A stretch of 64,000 nt of DNA. Origin: Bidens hawaiensis (Eukaryota; Streptophyta; Magnoliopsida; Asterales; Asteraceae). Within the stretch, counting starts at the first letter, position 1, and each line of letters starts with the position of its first letter. Positions 41,564 through 53,155 of this stretch are shown in pieces. The position numbers were made by a program, and so were the translations under genes. The notes below the pieces were generated by a model, which was not told the origin of the DNA, did not search any database, and saw only the letters and a list, made by a program, of their open reading frames with translations. The stretch is taken from contig JAIQDT010000027.1 in NCBI GenBank assembly GCA_021521415.1, positions 4,363,001 through 4,427,000 of the forward strand. The letters run 5' to 3'.

Positions 41564-44500
41564 ATGCCAACTATATCTGATGAAAATGTTGAAACTGAGA
41601 GGGAGATGGATACAAGTGTTGAAACTATGGATGCTTTGAAATTGATCTTGAATGAGTATGATAGTGAGGATGAAGATAGTAAGGAGAGGAGAATTGAAGA
41701 CATAGATTATGAAGCTGATATGTCTGATGATGCAGAACAGGATTATGATGTGAATGATGAGACTGTGAGAGTAGTATGGAGTGAGGAGAATATTGAGGAA
41801 AGGAATGAAATGGAGATTGAAAATGAATCAGAAATTATGAATAATGTTGAGACAGAGGATGGAGTTGAAAAGATGAATGTTGAAGATGATGCTATAGCTA
41901 CCACTGATGTGGCTACTGATGTCTTAACTAACATTCAGACTGAAGAAGAAACTGAAGTAATGAATGAGGGAGATACTGCTACTAAGGAGTTGATACTCAC
42001 TGAACCAGAAACTGAACAAGCAGAAACCTCCAAGACTGTAGAGTATGATGAAGAAATGGAAAGACTGGATAGAGATTCAGAGAAGATTAAGTAAGGGAAA
42101 AGCTAAAGTTACTGAAAAGGAGCCTGTTAAGGCCTATCCAGGAAAGGATATTTTGTTTAGAGAAGATACTGAAGCTGCTGTTGCTGCTCTAAGGGAACAG
42201 GAAAATATTTTGAGAGAAACAAGGGACAGAGAAATACTTGCCCAAACCATGGACCCTGTACAGTTGGCAGAGCAGGAAAACTTGATCAACCAAGCCAAGT
42301 TTGCAAAAGAAGTTATTGAAGAAGTGGCTGATCAAGAGGTGATTGGGGCCTTGATTATGTTAAAAAGGGATGAGGAAGTAGAAAACTCTCTGGCTATGGT
42401 GGATAGTATGTTTCAACCATAGAGTCAACCTGAAAAAGAATCCCAACAGGAGCCTGAAAAGAATCCTGAAAAGGAAAATGAAGAATCTACTGAAGAAATG
42501 TTGGCTAAGGCCTCAAGAATACATGAAAGAGTGGAAAGATTTGAAAGGAAATACTCAAGGAAGAGGAAAGCTACCGATCAGGGCATAAAAGATTATCAGA
42601 AAACAAAGAGAGGGAGATGGGATGAAAGGAATAATGCTAAATTGAGACTCCTGATGATGATGATAATGATGCTAGTCCAATCAGGGCAATTCCACTATAG
42701 ACACTGCTACCAGGTCAAAGAATTCCAGGTGTTCCTAATGTTCCTGATGTGCCCATTAGGACTGAACCAAATACAGAGCATCCACCCTCTTATGATGCTG
42801 TTAATAATCTAACCGAATAGGAGGATGAGTTTGAAAGTTCTAATAATGATGATAATCCTGATGGGGATCAAAGAAAAGGTGTTAAAAGTACCAATGTTGA
42901 ATCTCCACAGATTGTGATGACTGATGAGTGGAGAGCAAACATTGAGTTAAGTATGAGGGAAGCCAAAAGGAAACATCCTTTGGTTGTAAAACTGAGAAAG
43001 CATGGAATAAGTTTTGAAACTTTGGCTGATCTTGATGATGATCAGTTGCAAAAGAGAATTGATAAGGAGAGGGATGGTTTCAAGAAAAGAATGAAACAAA
43101 AGAACAGAGACTGCCATAAATACAGAGAATATTTTAAAAGGCATAATTATTCAGAGAAGGATCTGTCTCACTTCACATTTTACCAACTCCAAGACCTTTA
43201 CAACAGTGAAAGAGAAAAGGTGATTGAACAATGTGTGAAGGAGAATGAAAAGATTGAAAATTGGAAACTTTGAAAGAGAAGTTTGGAGGTGTGTGTTGTT
43301 GCCTGCTGGAGAAAGGATTGAAGCCTGAAATTTTTGAGAACCAATCTAGAGAATTAGTGTTGGATCAATATAATAAACTGAAAAGAAAAGAGAAATTGAA
43401 AAGGGTCCAAGCTGAGAGCTCTACTAAACAATCGGAAACACCTGTTGAGCCTCAAATAAAGAAAAGAAAGATAATGACTCTGAGGGAGAAACAGAAGATT
43501 CAGGGTGAAATGGAAAAGTCAAAGGAGGTATCTGTTGTTGAAACCCCTACTCCACAAGAAGTCACACCTGAAGCTGAAGATGAACCCATTGTTACTTGGG
43601 AGAATGAAGAAATGATTAATATTCGGAGGAAAATAATTCTTAATCAAAAGGGAATGGATGAAGCATCTTTTGATGCCTTGGAAAAGCAACACTTAAAAGA
43701 ACTTTTCTATATCCAAAAGGCTGATTGGGAGAAAGCTCTAAGGCAAGGAGAAAACCCTAGAAGCTTTGTGGATGGAAAATTTGTACTTGCTGGTCAATCA
43801 AACAGACCTGGTATGGCAAAAATGTTGCTCACTCTTAAAGAACAAGCTGGACATGATATAGTTGAACTAGCTAACCTTCCACCTGAGATGGTAGAGGCAA
43901 TCTACATCAACACTTTCAACTTAAGACCTGGAAAACAAAAGAAGTCTATTCCCTTTAGGCCTCCAATCTCAATAAGACATCAACAAGGTGGAAAAGGTGA
44001 AGGTACAAGAGGAGAATCAAGTAGATCTGTACTACAAAGAACAACAAGACCACAATCATATGTGGATCTTCCAAGAGAACTTTACTATGATTCTATGTGT
44101 GAATGCTTAAGAGCGATTATGGAAAGCAGACAACTGAGGGAGATAGTTGTGAGGAGTGATTTCTATGAGTACACTCAAGAACAACTAGATATGACGGCCA
44201 CACTCAACCTGTATGATTTTAGAAACGAAAACAGGATGGCTGGAAGACAGATGAATGATCTCTCTAAGTTCTTAAGAGATGAAGCTGACAAAGGATTCGG
44301 ATTCCTAAAGGAAAAGAGAAACTGGAGAACTACCCAACTTCACAAATCAAAGAGAACTGCCAAGTTAAGAAGGATAGACATAGCTTAATGAAATTACAAG
44401 ATGAATGTAAGAGACATGAATCCATTGTCAAACATGAACACATGCATAAGTCTTGAAAGAATAATGACACGCCCCAACTACACAGTCCAAAGAAATGGCA

Positions 44501-44751
44501 TCACAACCGAAGTTGAATACAAAGAAAATGTTGACCATTACTTGCTGAGAAACTCTGATGGAAAAATACTGGGGATAATCAAGAAAGATGAAGACTTGAC
44601 TTACTTGCATAATGAGGATCTGATGGATGTAAGGGATTTTTTCATACCAGAAAGTCATACTCACTACCGAACACTTTATATCTTTAAGATGAAGGCTGCA
44701 TCAGAAATAGTAAACAGAAGACAAGCCGAACACAATGCAAGGAAAAGATAA
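41564..44751 (+). pseudogene. aORF2, plus-strand copy (fuller)
   Basis: The same family as the minus-strand copy, with its N-terminus. It starts MPTISDENVETEREMDTSVE, then a long acidic Glu/Asp region (to about 42090), a Glu/Lys coiled-coil-like stretch (VAALREQENILRETRDREIL, LAEQENLINQAKFAKEV), a basic stretch (ERKYSRKRKATDQ, KTKRGRWDERN), EAKRKHPLVVKLRKHGISFE, KIMTLREKQKIQGEMEKSKE, DEPIVTWENEEMINIRRKII, RSVLQRTTRPQSYVDLPREL and MNTCISLERIMTRPNYTVQR. At least five stops or frameshifts (near 42091, 42421, 42660, 43273, 44386) break it. It ends 165 bp before a polypurine tract and LTR. No known enzyme motif was seen. Function unknown. Confidence 0.7.
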
Positions 44752-44916
44752 GATTCATATAATAGGCTTTGTCATGTAATATCTTCGGACAGAATTTTGA
44801 ATATGTAATTTGCTTATGTTTTATTGAATATGTAATTTGATTTAAATTTGATATGTATTTTCATCCTATGTGAGTAACTGTAGAAATAATTTGGGTCAGC
44901 TGAGGTGTTCCAATCT

Positions 44917-44926
44917 AGGGGGAGAT
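44917..44926 (+). other. Polypurine tract (plus-strand aORF2 element)
   Basis: AGGGGGAGAT directly before the LTR start TGTTGGGTC at 44927. The 44752-44916 stretch before it is a noncoding 3' tail. Confidence 0.85.
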
Positions 44927-46140
44927 TGTTGGGTCAAAAAATTGACCAAAGGAGGAGATTGTGAGATAAAGATTTGTTCTAAAGAGACATATGGGAGATT
45001 GGAATCATCTCAACCTCCTCAGAATTCGCTAAGTATGGATCCGGGCACACCTTAGATTTACGAGCAAGCTTTTGCTTAGTCGGGTATGATATTTTTTCTA
45101 TCGGCCAGGGTTATCTTCTCTAAGTCTTCTTTAGTAAATATCCTAGCAGGATTTGCAAATTAGTGTATTACCCGGCACGGTTCACTAGTTTATACTTATC
45201 CGGGCAAGGATCACTATATCAAGCAGTTTTGTTCTTCAAAGCCAAGTTAAGTTCATTCCCAAGTAAGCTCATGAAGCCAAGTGATTGGAAGACCGGGCAA
45301 TGTATTCATTAATAAGTATGGTCCAAGTATGCTTGATGTCTTGATGGAATATCTTAAGAATCATCGGGCAAGGTTCAACTTATGCAAGGAACAGTGCTAC
45401 CAAGCACACTTTGCTAATAAGCTATTCTCTAGCAAAGGGTTGAAAGGACCATTGAAGAACAAGGTTGCTCGTAAGGGTTTATTGGGTAAAGTCCGACAAA
45501 GTCAAGAAGATTGAAGTCTACCCGGTGAGTATTTTACTTGGTAAAATACTCTTTAAGTAAAGTCTACCCGGAAACTGATCCCGAGCACAATTCTATGTTA
45601 CCAAGTCATGAAGGATGGCAGAGCATACTCAGAAAGACAAGAGTGATGCAAAGCCTATCCGGAAGACTTGTTTTACACTTAGGATTATTTCTGAATACGT
45701 AATTTGAATATGTTTTATCATTTAGGGTTTCTAGAAGGAATGAAAGCTGTAATGGAGGTGTCAGGCCTATAAATGGAATAATTAGGGCACGCCTCCAAAC
45801 AACAAGATAACACACCGAAAATTAGGCGGCTGAATACGATAGAACATTTATTGAGCCACTGCCATTTTTCCTACAAAAAACTCTAAATCGATTATCCTTT
45901 TGTATAATGACCTTATTATAAATGGAAATCTTTTGAGTTAATCTTGTGTGTGTTATTTGCATATGAATATCGACTGCAACTACCCTGTTTATTATTGATT
46001 CCGCCTTTAATAGACAGTAATCTTTCTAGATATAGCAACCCGTCATTAACTCTCTTGTCGGCACATTTATTTGTGTGAGTTATGACATGATTTGAATAAG
46101 ATCCAGCTAAAATCGGGGACCTGACATGTTTTATCCACAT
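44927..46140 (+). repeat. LTR of the plus-strand aORF2 element
   Basis: Starts TGTTGGGTC after the polypurine tract. It carries repeated cgggcaagg / cgagcaagc words, aagccaagtgattggaag, and a TATA box (gcctataaatgg near 45766). Homologous to 38287-39150 on the other strand. The right end is not certain; it is placed where aORF1 sequence starts. Confidence 0.7.
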
Positions 46141-47150
46141 TGCCAAGGCCTACTACTGCAACATCGATGGTTTCACCATCCCGGCGATGATGCCACCACC
46201 TCCTATGGATATTTCATTTCTGAGGCTTAATCGTCCTCAAGGTCCTGTCTAGCCAATCCCTCCATCATTTAACACTATGTCACAGGATCAACAAATGAAT
46301 ATGGTCTTGAGCTTACTTCATCTTTATGAAAATCAAATGGCTGCTGACCGTCTGACTCAAGAGAAAATGATGGACAATCAACAAAAGAAGATGGGCTAGG
46401 TCTCGTACTCTCAAAGAGAAACTAAAGAGCTCCGTGAGATTGTTACGTCTCAGGGGGTGAAAATAAAGGAGCAAGAAGATCTCACTCTATAGCTGACATG
46501 CAAGGATGATGCACTTAAGAAGCTTAAGAATGCCGATGAAGATCCTGACGCGCCGGGGGATATTGGAAGTGAGCCGAAACAAGCTCACGGTACATCCTCT
46601 AGTGCCAGAACAAGCGAGGCTGCTGGTGATTTGATTAAGCAGGTGGGTATTTATCAGGACTCGACGAACGTAAAACCGATTGAGTTGAAAAGGCCAATAC
46701 TGTCATATTTGTGGATAGTATGGTGGTGATTCAGAGCATTGTGAATGCTGATGAGATTGAAGTGGGACAGTTTGTTGATCGGTCCTTGAGACAAGAGCAG
46801 ATGTGTTAGAGGCTGAGAATGATGTGGAGGTTGTGAATGACGAGGAAGACTTGAATGATCCAACTATTCAGATGAATACGTCACTTATTTATGAAGACAA
46901 TGAGGTTGATATTGAAGACGAGACGGCTGAGGAATACCCTGATCTGCTTCAACGATCAAATTCTCCAATCAAATGACAAGACTCGTATATTCTTCAATAA
47001 GATCCAAACTTTTCGAGAATCGTCCCCCTCAACAGAAGTAATCCTCCGGTTACTCAAAGGCAACATTGTCAGAATCAAAGTCCCTCAGAAAGAAGTAAAC
47101 GGACAGACACTCGTATCCCACATAATCAGGTTTCAATCTTGAACAAATCA
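46141..47150 (+). pseudogene. aORF1 middle fragment (plus-strand copy)
   Basis: Reads IDGFTIPAMMPPPPMDISFL, RLNRPQGPV, a stop, PIPPSFNTMSQDQQMNMVLS, LLHLYENQMAADRLTQEKMM and ETKELREIVTSQGVKIKEQE, then KDDALKKLKNADEDPDA and SEPKQAHGTSSSARTSEAAG. This is the Pro-rich, coiled-coil and acidic-linker part of aORF1, nearly the same as the minus-strand fragment at 18740-20040. Stops and shifts make the downstream part unreadable. It lies directly after the aORF2-element LTR. Confidence 0.65.
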
Positions 47151-47203
47151 ATCACTAAGCGAAGAACAATTGTTTCTTCATTTGACATAGTCACATCATT
47201 TGA

Positions 47204-47356
47204 CTGACTTTCATATGAGTTTATATAGATTGTATCTTCCTACGTTTGCAAGGTTTCTTGAAAAATTACTGCAATTCTGGTGATAATTTATTATTGCAAA
47301 GCTACGTTTGACTGACTTCAAGACTGCAATTGTTTCTTCGATTGGTGATTGATTTG
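47204..47356 (+). repeat. 150-bp segment shared with both tandem units
   Basis: Matches 15031-15185 and 18590-18745 (ttcatatgagttta, tgtatcttc, ggtttcttgaaaaattactg, gcaaagctacg, tcgattggtgattgatttg) in the same orientation. The adjacent aORF1 piece is inverted relative to them. Confidence 0.8.
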
Positions 47357-47874
47357 TTGTTGGAATAAATTGGTCAGTTGTTTATGTCAGTGTTATTAAG
47401 TTGTTATTTAATAAGCCGGGTTGGATCGTTTGAGCTACTTCAAAAATTTCCCTTCCATACCCTTACACCTAGCCCCGTTACAACCCTTTTTAAGTCTTCT
47501 TGATTTGCATTTGTGTCAAAGCAATTTTATGGGTGGACACCTGTTTATGACTGATACTGAGGGCAGAGAGATAGTAGCACATTTTTTGCTAGTCCAGATA
47601 TTAAACCGAGAGGAGATATATTATATTATGAGGGGCATGACCATGTGTGCCTTAACCGGAAACAAAGTACACTTGTTTGGTAGGTTCCATAGTTTTAAAT
47701 TGTAACATTAAATTATTTGGTGGGTTATCAACCTTGACAGTGTCAGTTATTGGGAATTGGGTATGACCTTATACCTCACTAGTATTAATCGTGGTAATTT
47801 ATGAATCATCGATCGATGTGTATGTGTTGCATGAGAGTTTGCTTGAGGGCAAGCAAAAGATAAGTGTGGGGATA
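47357..47874 (+). other. Unassigned stretch before the Tat/Athila-like LTR
   Basis: There is no convincing gene; a 94-codon frame at 47421-47705 has no recognisable domain. The end (47830-47870: ttgcttgagggcaagcaaaa, taagtgtgggga) resembles the 3' untranslated segment and polypurine tract of Tat/Athila-type gypsy elements. Confidence 0.45.
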
Positions 47875-49073
47875 TGATGGTCGGGCAAAAGTCGTGTATA
47901 TTATTATATTATTTGTTTACTTTTAGTTTAATTATTATATGAACTTTGATACTGCAAGCATGTTTATGTGTTTCAGGATAATTGACGTTAAGCACGCTTA
48001 GCCGAAGGAATTACGCATTTGGAACGAAGATATAGAAGACTCATGATGAATGACACGCTTTTCTATGCAAAATAATTGAAGAAAATAAAGAAAGTTTTGT
48101 CAAACACCCTTAGCGCGGCGCTAAGGGGTCTGATGGTGATGTCAGTGTATCTCTAAGATCATCAGAATTTTGAGTCTTTAGAGTGGCGCTAAATTCTCAC
48201 CCCTGAGATGTTAGCGCCGCGCTAACATCCTTCTAATGGAGAAAATTACCTAACTTTGATATAATAAGTTTTTCAGCCCCCATTCGGGAGAACCTTCATT
48301 CCTTCAACCAAGTACAAAGCTCTAGGATGATTTTCCACCATCCCGAAGCCTATGGTTCATTCGTTCATCGCATGCTTTCATCCTCTCATCAGATAAGCAA
48401 ATTCTTTGTGATGCCGATGTCAGGCTAAACCACTGTATACACTTTAGGCTTGGGTTTTGTGTAAACTAACTTTTATCAGATTCTATGTTTTGAATGAGTA
48501 TGAACTTGATTGATTGTTTTTAATCTTGTTTTACATTATGAATTGATTGTTTAAACAGTTTATGATTTTGATTATCAAACTTTGCATCACTTTTGTGGTT
48601 GTGTTCATCACATGTAGGGTTAGCTCTTATATCATTGAACCATTAATCTTAGTCATTGCTTAAAATTGGTTTTCATATTTTAAACTAGTAATTGGGTAAA
48701 CCGGGGTTCAAGTGTGTTAACAATTCGGTTAGGGTATCGTTTGTCATCACAACCCAACTGTTAGGTTTAGTAATTACTACGCAATTAATCTTATGAATCT
48801 GTGATTAGTCGGTCATCAAATTACCTGAACCTGAAGTGAATCATTTTCTCATTATTGTTTACAAACTTTTCCAAGTAACCGTGTGTTCTTATAATCATCT
48901 TTACAAACTGCTTGACATCGACTGTCCGCCTTAGTTAATTCATTAATAATCATGAACTTTACTTGCATTTTCCATTGATTTCCTGTGGAGACGACCTTAC
49001 TTACCCATACTAGTTATAGGTATTTAAGCTTCATAAATACTTGTTTTTATATTAGAGCACGACATATACATCA
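47875..49073 (+). repeat. Tat/Athila-like gypsy LTR, orphan
   Basis: Follows a purine tract (taagtgtggggata). It contains GC-rich palindromic words (ttagcgcggcgctaa at 48108-48122 and gttagcgccgcgctaac at 48211-48227) and ends with the phrase tcctgtggagacgaccttac (48982-49001), known from Tat/Athila LTRs, then attagagcacgaca. Boundaries are approximate; no second LTR is in the window. Confidence 0.5.
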
Positions 49074-49145
49074 TGTTACACTCTTAACCTTGTTCTTACA
49101 ATAAAGAAATTTGGCAAAAACTGTTTCGGGCTACTTAATCGATGA

Positions 49146-50443
49146 AAGTCTAGTTTGAAGTGGCTTGAGCCGTTTGGATCACAGTGTATAGTCCTTGATC
49201 CTGATGGAAAATTTGATGCCAAGTCTGTGGAAGGTTTCCTTATAGGTTATGCTAATTCTTTGCGTCGTGTATTTTTACCTAGCGTCAACTGGATTGAGCA
49301 AGTATAACATGTTGACTGTCAAAGATATGCTACTCCTATTCAAAGAAAGGGTGGTTCATGGATGTTTGACTGTGACAGCTTGTGGAGTTGTTTCTTATTT
49401 CCTGAAGAGGAAATCATTGATGAAATGGCCACTCTTTTATTTCAACAACATTTAGGTGAAGGGTTTCATGAAGACATTACTACACAAGATATTCCAATCT
49501 TTAATGAGGAGCCGGCACATGATACTGACGACCATGTTGATGATACGCCGGCTATACCTTCCTTTGATGATGATGGTGTAGGTCACAATGATGTGATTGA
49601 GTCCTTGGTACAAACTACACCTACTTCTGATCTTGTGCTTTCTGATGAAGAGGTTATTGATGAGAATATCACAAATCTCCAAACTGATGTGGTGGTTTCG
49701 GATGAAGTCCTTCCTCATACTCTAGCAAATCACTCAGAAGAGAATATTATTGGGGATCTCAATACTGGAGTACACACTCGAAGTCAAATTGATCAAAGTC
49801 TCAGTTGTTATTATACTCAAGTTGCTCCACTACAAAACCGGTTCTCATTCAAATGTTTCATTTCACAAATTGAACCGAAGACATATAAACAAGCTCACAC
49901 TGAAGAGAGTTGGGTGAATGTGATGAAATAAGAATTATTGCAATTTGAAAATCTTGGGGTATGGAAACTTGTTAATCTACCTGATAACAAACGATGCATT
50001 AATACCAACTATGTTTTCAAGTGCAAAATTACGAAAACGGTATAATTGTCAGAAACAAAGATCGATTGGCGGTTCTTGGTTCCAATCAAAGGGAAGGAAT
50101 CGATTACAACGAAGTCTATGCTCTCGTTTCTTTACTTGAACCTATTAGACTTTTCTTAGCCTTTGCATCTTGGAAAGGATTCAAGGTCTACCGGTTATAT
50201 GTTAATTCTGCTTTCCAGAACAAAAATATGGGTGAAAAAGTCTTTGTAGGACAACCACCAGGGTTTGTCGATCCGATTCACAAAGACAAGCTGTACCTAC
50301 TCTAAAAAGCTCTATACAGATTACGTAAAGCCCCAAGAGCTTGGGATAAAACATTGTCTCGACACTATGTAGACAATAGCTTTTTTCGTGGTACTACTGA
50401 TTGTAAACACTTCACTAGGGAAGTAGTTGGTCATCTGCTGATT
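49146..50443 (+). pseudogene. pol: Copia pol fragment: end of integrase, connector, start of RT
   Basis: Readable from LKWLEPFGSQCIVLDPDGKF through the acidic connector (DDTPAIPSFDDDGVGHNDVI, VDEVLPHTLANHSEENIIGD at about 49550-49770) and FISQIEPKTYKQAHTEESWV into RT: IDYNEVYALVSLLEPIRLF, SWKGFKVYRLYVNSAF, PPGFVDPIHKDK. Stops occur near 49929 and 50303. At 50444, ten codons before the catalytic YVDD, a pol-less element is inserted; pol resumes at 56168. The same family as 1-1255. Confidence 0.87.
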
Positions 50444-51031
50444 TTTTGGGCCATACTTTGGTAAGACTGATGCATATCAAAAGAACATGACATGATCAAG
50501 ACTAAACTGTTGCAAACGAAGATGAGTTGAAGAATTACATTGGTGCAATACTGAAATCCTTATGGATTTCGGTTAGGCTAATTTGAAGTAATATAAACAA
50601 GAACGAAGATACAAACCGAGGGGAGATTGTTGGGTCCATTTTTGGTGGTTTGTACTTAGTTCTATATTTGTTGGGTTTCGTGTTGGGCTATGTGTGTAAA
50701 CCGAGATCACTAAGGGATCTCGGTGGGCTTTGGGTTTTACTTTGGGCTTGATCGTTGGCTACTCTATAAATAGATCTTATTATATAGGGTTTAGGGGATG
50801 TTCAAATTGCGAGAAAACGTAAGCCACCATATAGAGAGCAATAATGATTCTGTGTAATCTTATGTACCAGACAGTTTAATAATATAATCGTGTGCATTTG
50901 GAGTATTACATCGTGTTTATTATATTCATACTGTTCTACATCGTTCTTGAATCACCACTGTGTTAGGATTCCGCACTAACATCGTGTTTTTGTTGATATC
51001 ATATTGTAGTGATCCGGATTCAGGACTTACA
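50444..51031 (+). repeat. 5' LTR of the pol-less element
   Basis: 588 bp ending GGACTTACA. An internal copy of a polypurine tract plus LTR start (gaggggagattgttgggtcc) lies at 50621-50640, 185-190 bp in. TATA box ctataaatag near 50764. Confidence 0.95.
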
Positions 51032-51045
51032 ATTGGTATCAGAGC
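51032..51045 (+). other. Primer binding site of the pol-less element
   Basis: ATTGGTATCAGAGC directly after the 5' LTR; complementary to the 3' end of initiator tRNA-Met. Confidence 0.9.
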
Positions 51046-51692
51046 CATGGACGAATTCTGGCTCGTTATTGTGATATCAACGGATTCAAGATCGTATTTT
51101 TTTGTGGTGTAGGAGTTTTTCCGGCAACTTACTGTTCGGAAAGGAGGATAGTTACTAGTTTGTTCAAAGATACACTTTACTTGGAAATAATTTGAATCCC
51201 ATAAAAACAGGGATCAAATTGTTACCAAAATTACATGGTCAAACTTGTTTCAAGGTGTTCTCGGCAGACTTTCAGAGTTTTAAAGAGTTTTCGGCCCTCC
51301 AAGATCTGAGTTTTCTGCCAAGTCCACAGTTCTCGGTCAAAAGGAGACGTTTTCGGTCAAATTTAATGGTTCTCAGCCGAATTTATTGGTTTTCGGTCAA
51401 ACTTATTGGTTCTCGGTTAAATATTGTTTTTCCGTCATATTTATTGGTTCTCGGTCAACTGAGATCTCGATGAACACGTATTCTCGGACAAAACTAATTC
51501 ACGGTTAAAAAAAAATCCATCCCTGAAAAGTTTTGGCGAATATATTTTTTCGGGTGATTTTCGGTGATTTTTTGGTGGGAAATTCAGAAAAATTTGTCTT
51601 GAGCGTAATTTTTCCTAGACACATCTCTTGACTGGGACATTCTTCTTGAGAATTTTAGCGATCATATTTTTTCGAACAAATTTGGCGGGAAA

Positions 51693-53155
51693 ATGAGTTC
51701 GTCTGAGATAAGATTTCAACCATGTTCTTTAAATTGTGGTGAAAAAATAGAAATGTATAAGCTTCATTTTGATAACCTGACTAGAGATATGGAGAGAATA
51801 AAATCAGAAAGTTTTAAACTTAAGTCTGATTTTAGTATAAAAAACTGTCACCATCTAGATGCCAAACAAGAAATTGCTGAGTTAACTACTAAATTGGAAG
51901 CCTCCAAGTTAGAGATCTTGAATCTAACTAAAAAGTTTTAATAGGCTGAACATGATTTTAAAAAATTCGATGGTTCCAGTAAAGTAGTTAACTCAATGAT
52001 TGAAAACCAATTGTGGTGGAAGGAAAAGGAACGTGAAGGAATAGGATACAGTCAAGTTCCCCCACCTTACAACCACAGTTATGTCCCTACCCATGTCACC
52101 AAAGAACAGGAGGAAAAGATAAAAGACATGAAGTATGGTAAACATGTTTAATCTGAAACTGTTGGAGCAGGATCCCAAGAGGAAATCAAGCCTGCTTTTT
52201 AATGTGTGAACAATTTTGATGCTTCTACTTCATGTGCAGATATAGTAAATGATGCTGCTTCTAATAGTAAAGGGGTTCAGGCTAGTGAAAATGAATCTCA
52301 TTCTAACGTGCCATCAAGCTCAGATGACACCACAACTCAAAATTGTACTAATAGTAATACACAGAGTTGTGACAACAAAGGGAAAGCACGTAACAAATTA
52401 GCACAACAAGGACAATCTTGTCCTCGTAGATCCTGCGGATCTCCATGTGTTGATAAATCATCGGGTGCTACTTATATCAAGAGGCAAACATGTTACCACT
52501 GTGGCACGCCAGGACATATAGCCAGAAATTGTGTCCATCGTCAATATGTTCCGTACTACAAGCAAAATCAGAAGGCTATGCCAAGGGGCAAGAAGAATGG
52601 AAAATCTTTCCTAATAAGGAATTCCAACATGAGGCAAGTGTTTATGTTTACATTAGAAGAAGGATGAAGGCATGTTTCGTCTACGGAAACGGCAGGCATT
52701 TAGCAAAGGAGTGTCACTACCGTTTTGTTAAATGACATGCTCCTCAAGTGAAAGGTAACAGGTTTCAACCGAATCCAGTGGTTAAACCAAATGCTTATTT
52801 TAGAAAACCACGAGTATCTGTACAACGGGTCACGGATACTCAAGGATTCAAAGTTAATATGACAGGTTTGCACTAAAATTATTAGAAACTGTTAAAAGAA
52901 AAATGTATTTTAAGAAGTCAAAGAGTGTTGAGAGTTCTAAGAATTCGAATTCGAATTGCTCCACTCGAAAGTCTGTTCTATCAAATTTCACTAAACCAAG
53001 ACAGACTTGGAAACTTAAAACTCAGCAAACAGAATCTGTATTAACAAATGATTCTGTTAAAGATGGGAAAGATATGAGTTGGCAAGAGGTCACATATGTT
53101 GATGCTCAAGGGAACCCCAAGACATTTATGACTTGGGTTCCTATGTCCAACTAAT
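51693..53155 (+). pseudogene. gag: Copia-type gag with zinc knuckles, decayed
   Basis: Starts MSSSEIRFQPCSLNCGEKIE. The first part is helical (DNLTRDMERIKSESFKLKSD, KQEIAELTTKLEASKLEILN). After a stop near 51941 the same reading continues with WWKEKEREGIGYSQVPPPYN. The nucleocapsid part has one good CCHC knuckle (CYHCGTPGHIARNC, near 52490) and a second in which the second Cys is Tyr (CFVYGNGRHLAKEC, near 52674), in another frame. It ends DMSWQEVTYVDAQGNPKTFM, TWVPMSN and a stop at 53152-53154. A fragment equal to the capsid domain is not obvious. Confidence 0.75.

Noticed and set aside
41446..41703. 85-codon minus-strand ORF as a separate gene
   Set aside because: Only its last ~35 codons belong to aORF2 (left arm); the rest is antisense to the right arm across the inversion junction.
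47421..47705. 94-codon ORF
   Set aside because: No recognisable domain; lies in the 3' noncoding part next to a Tat/Athila-like LTR. Kept only as an unassigned stretch.
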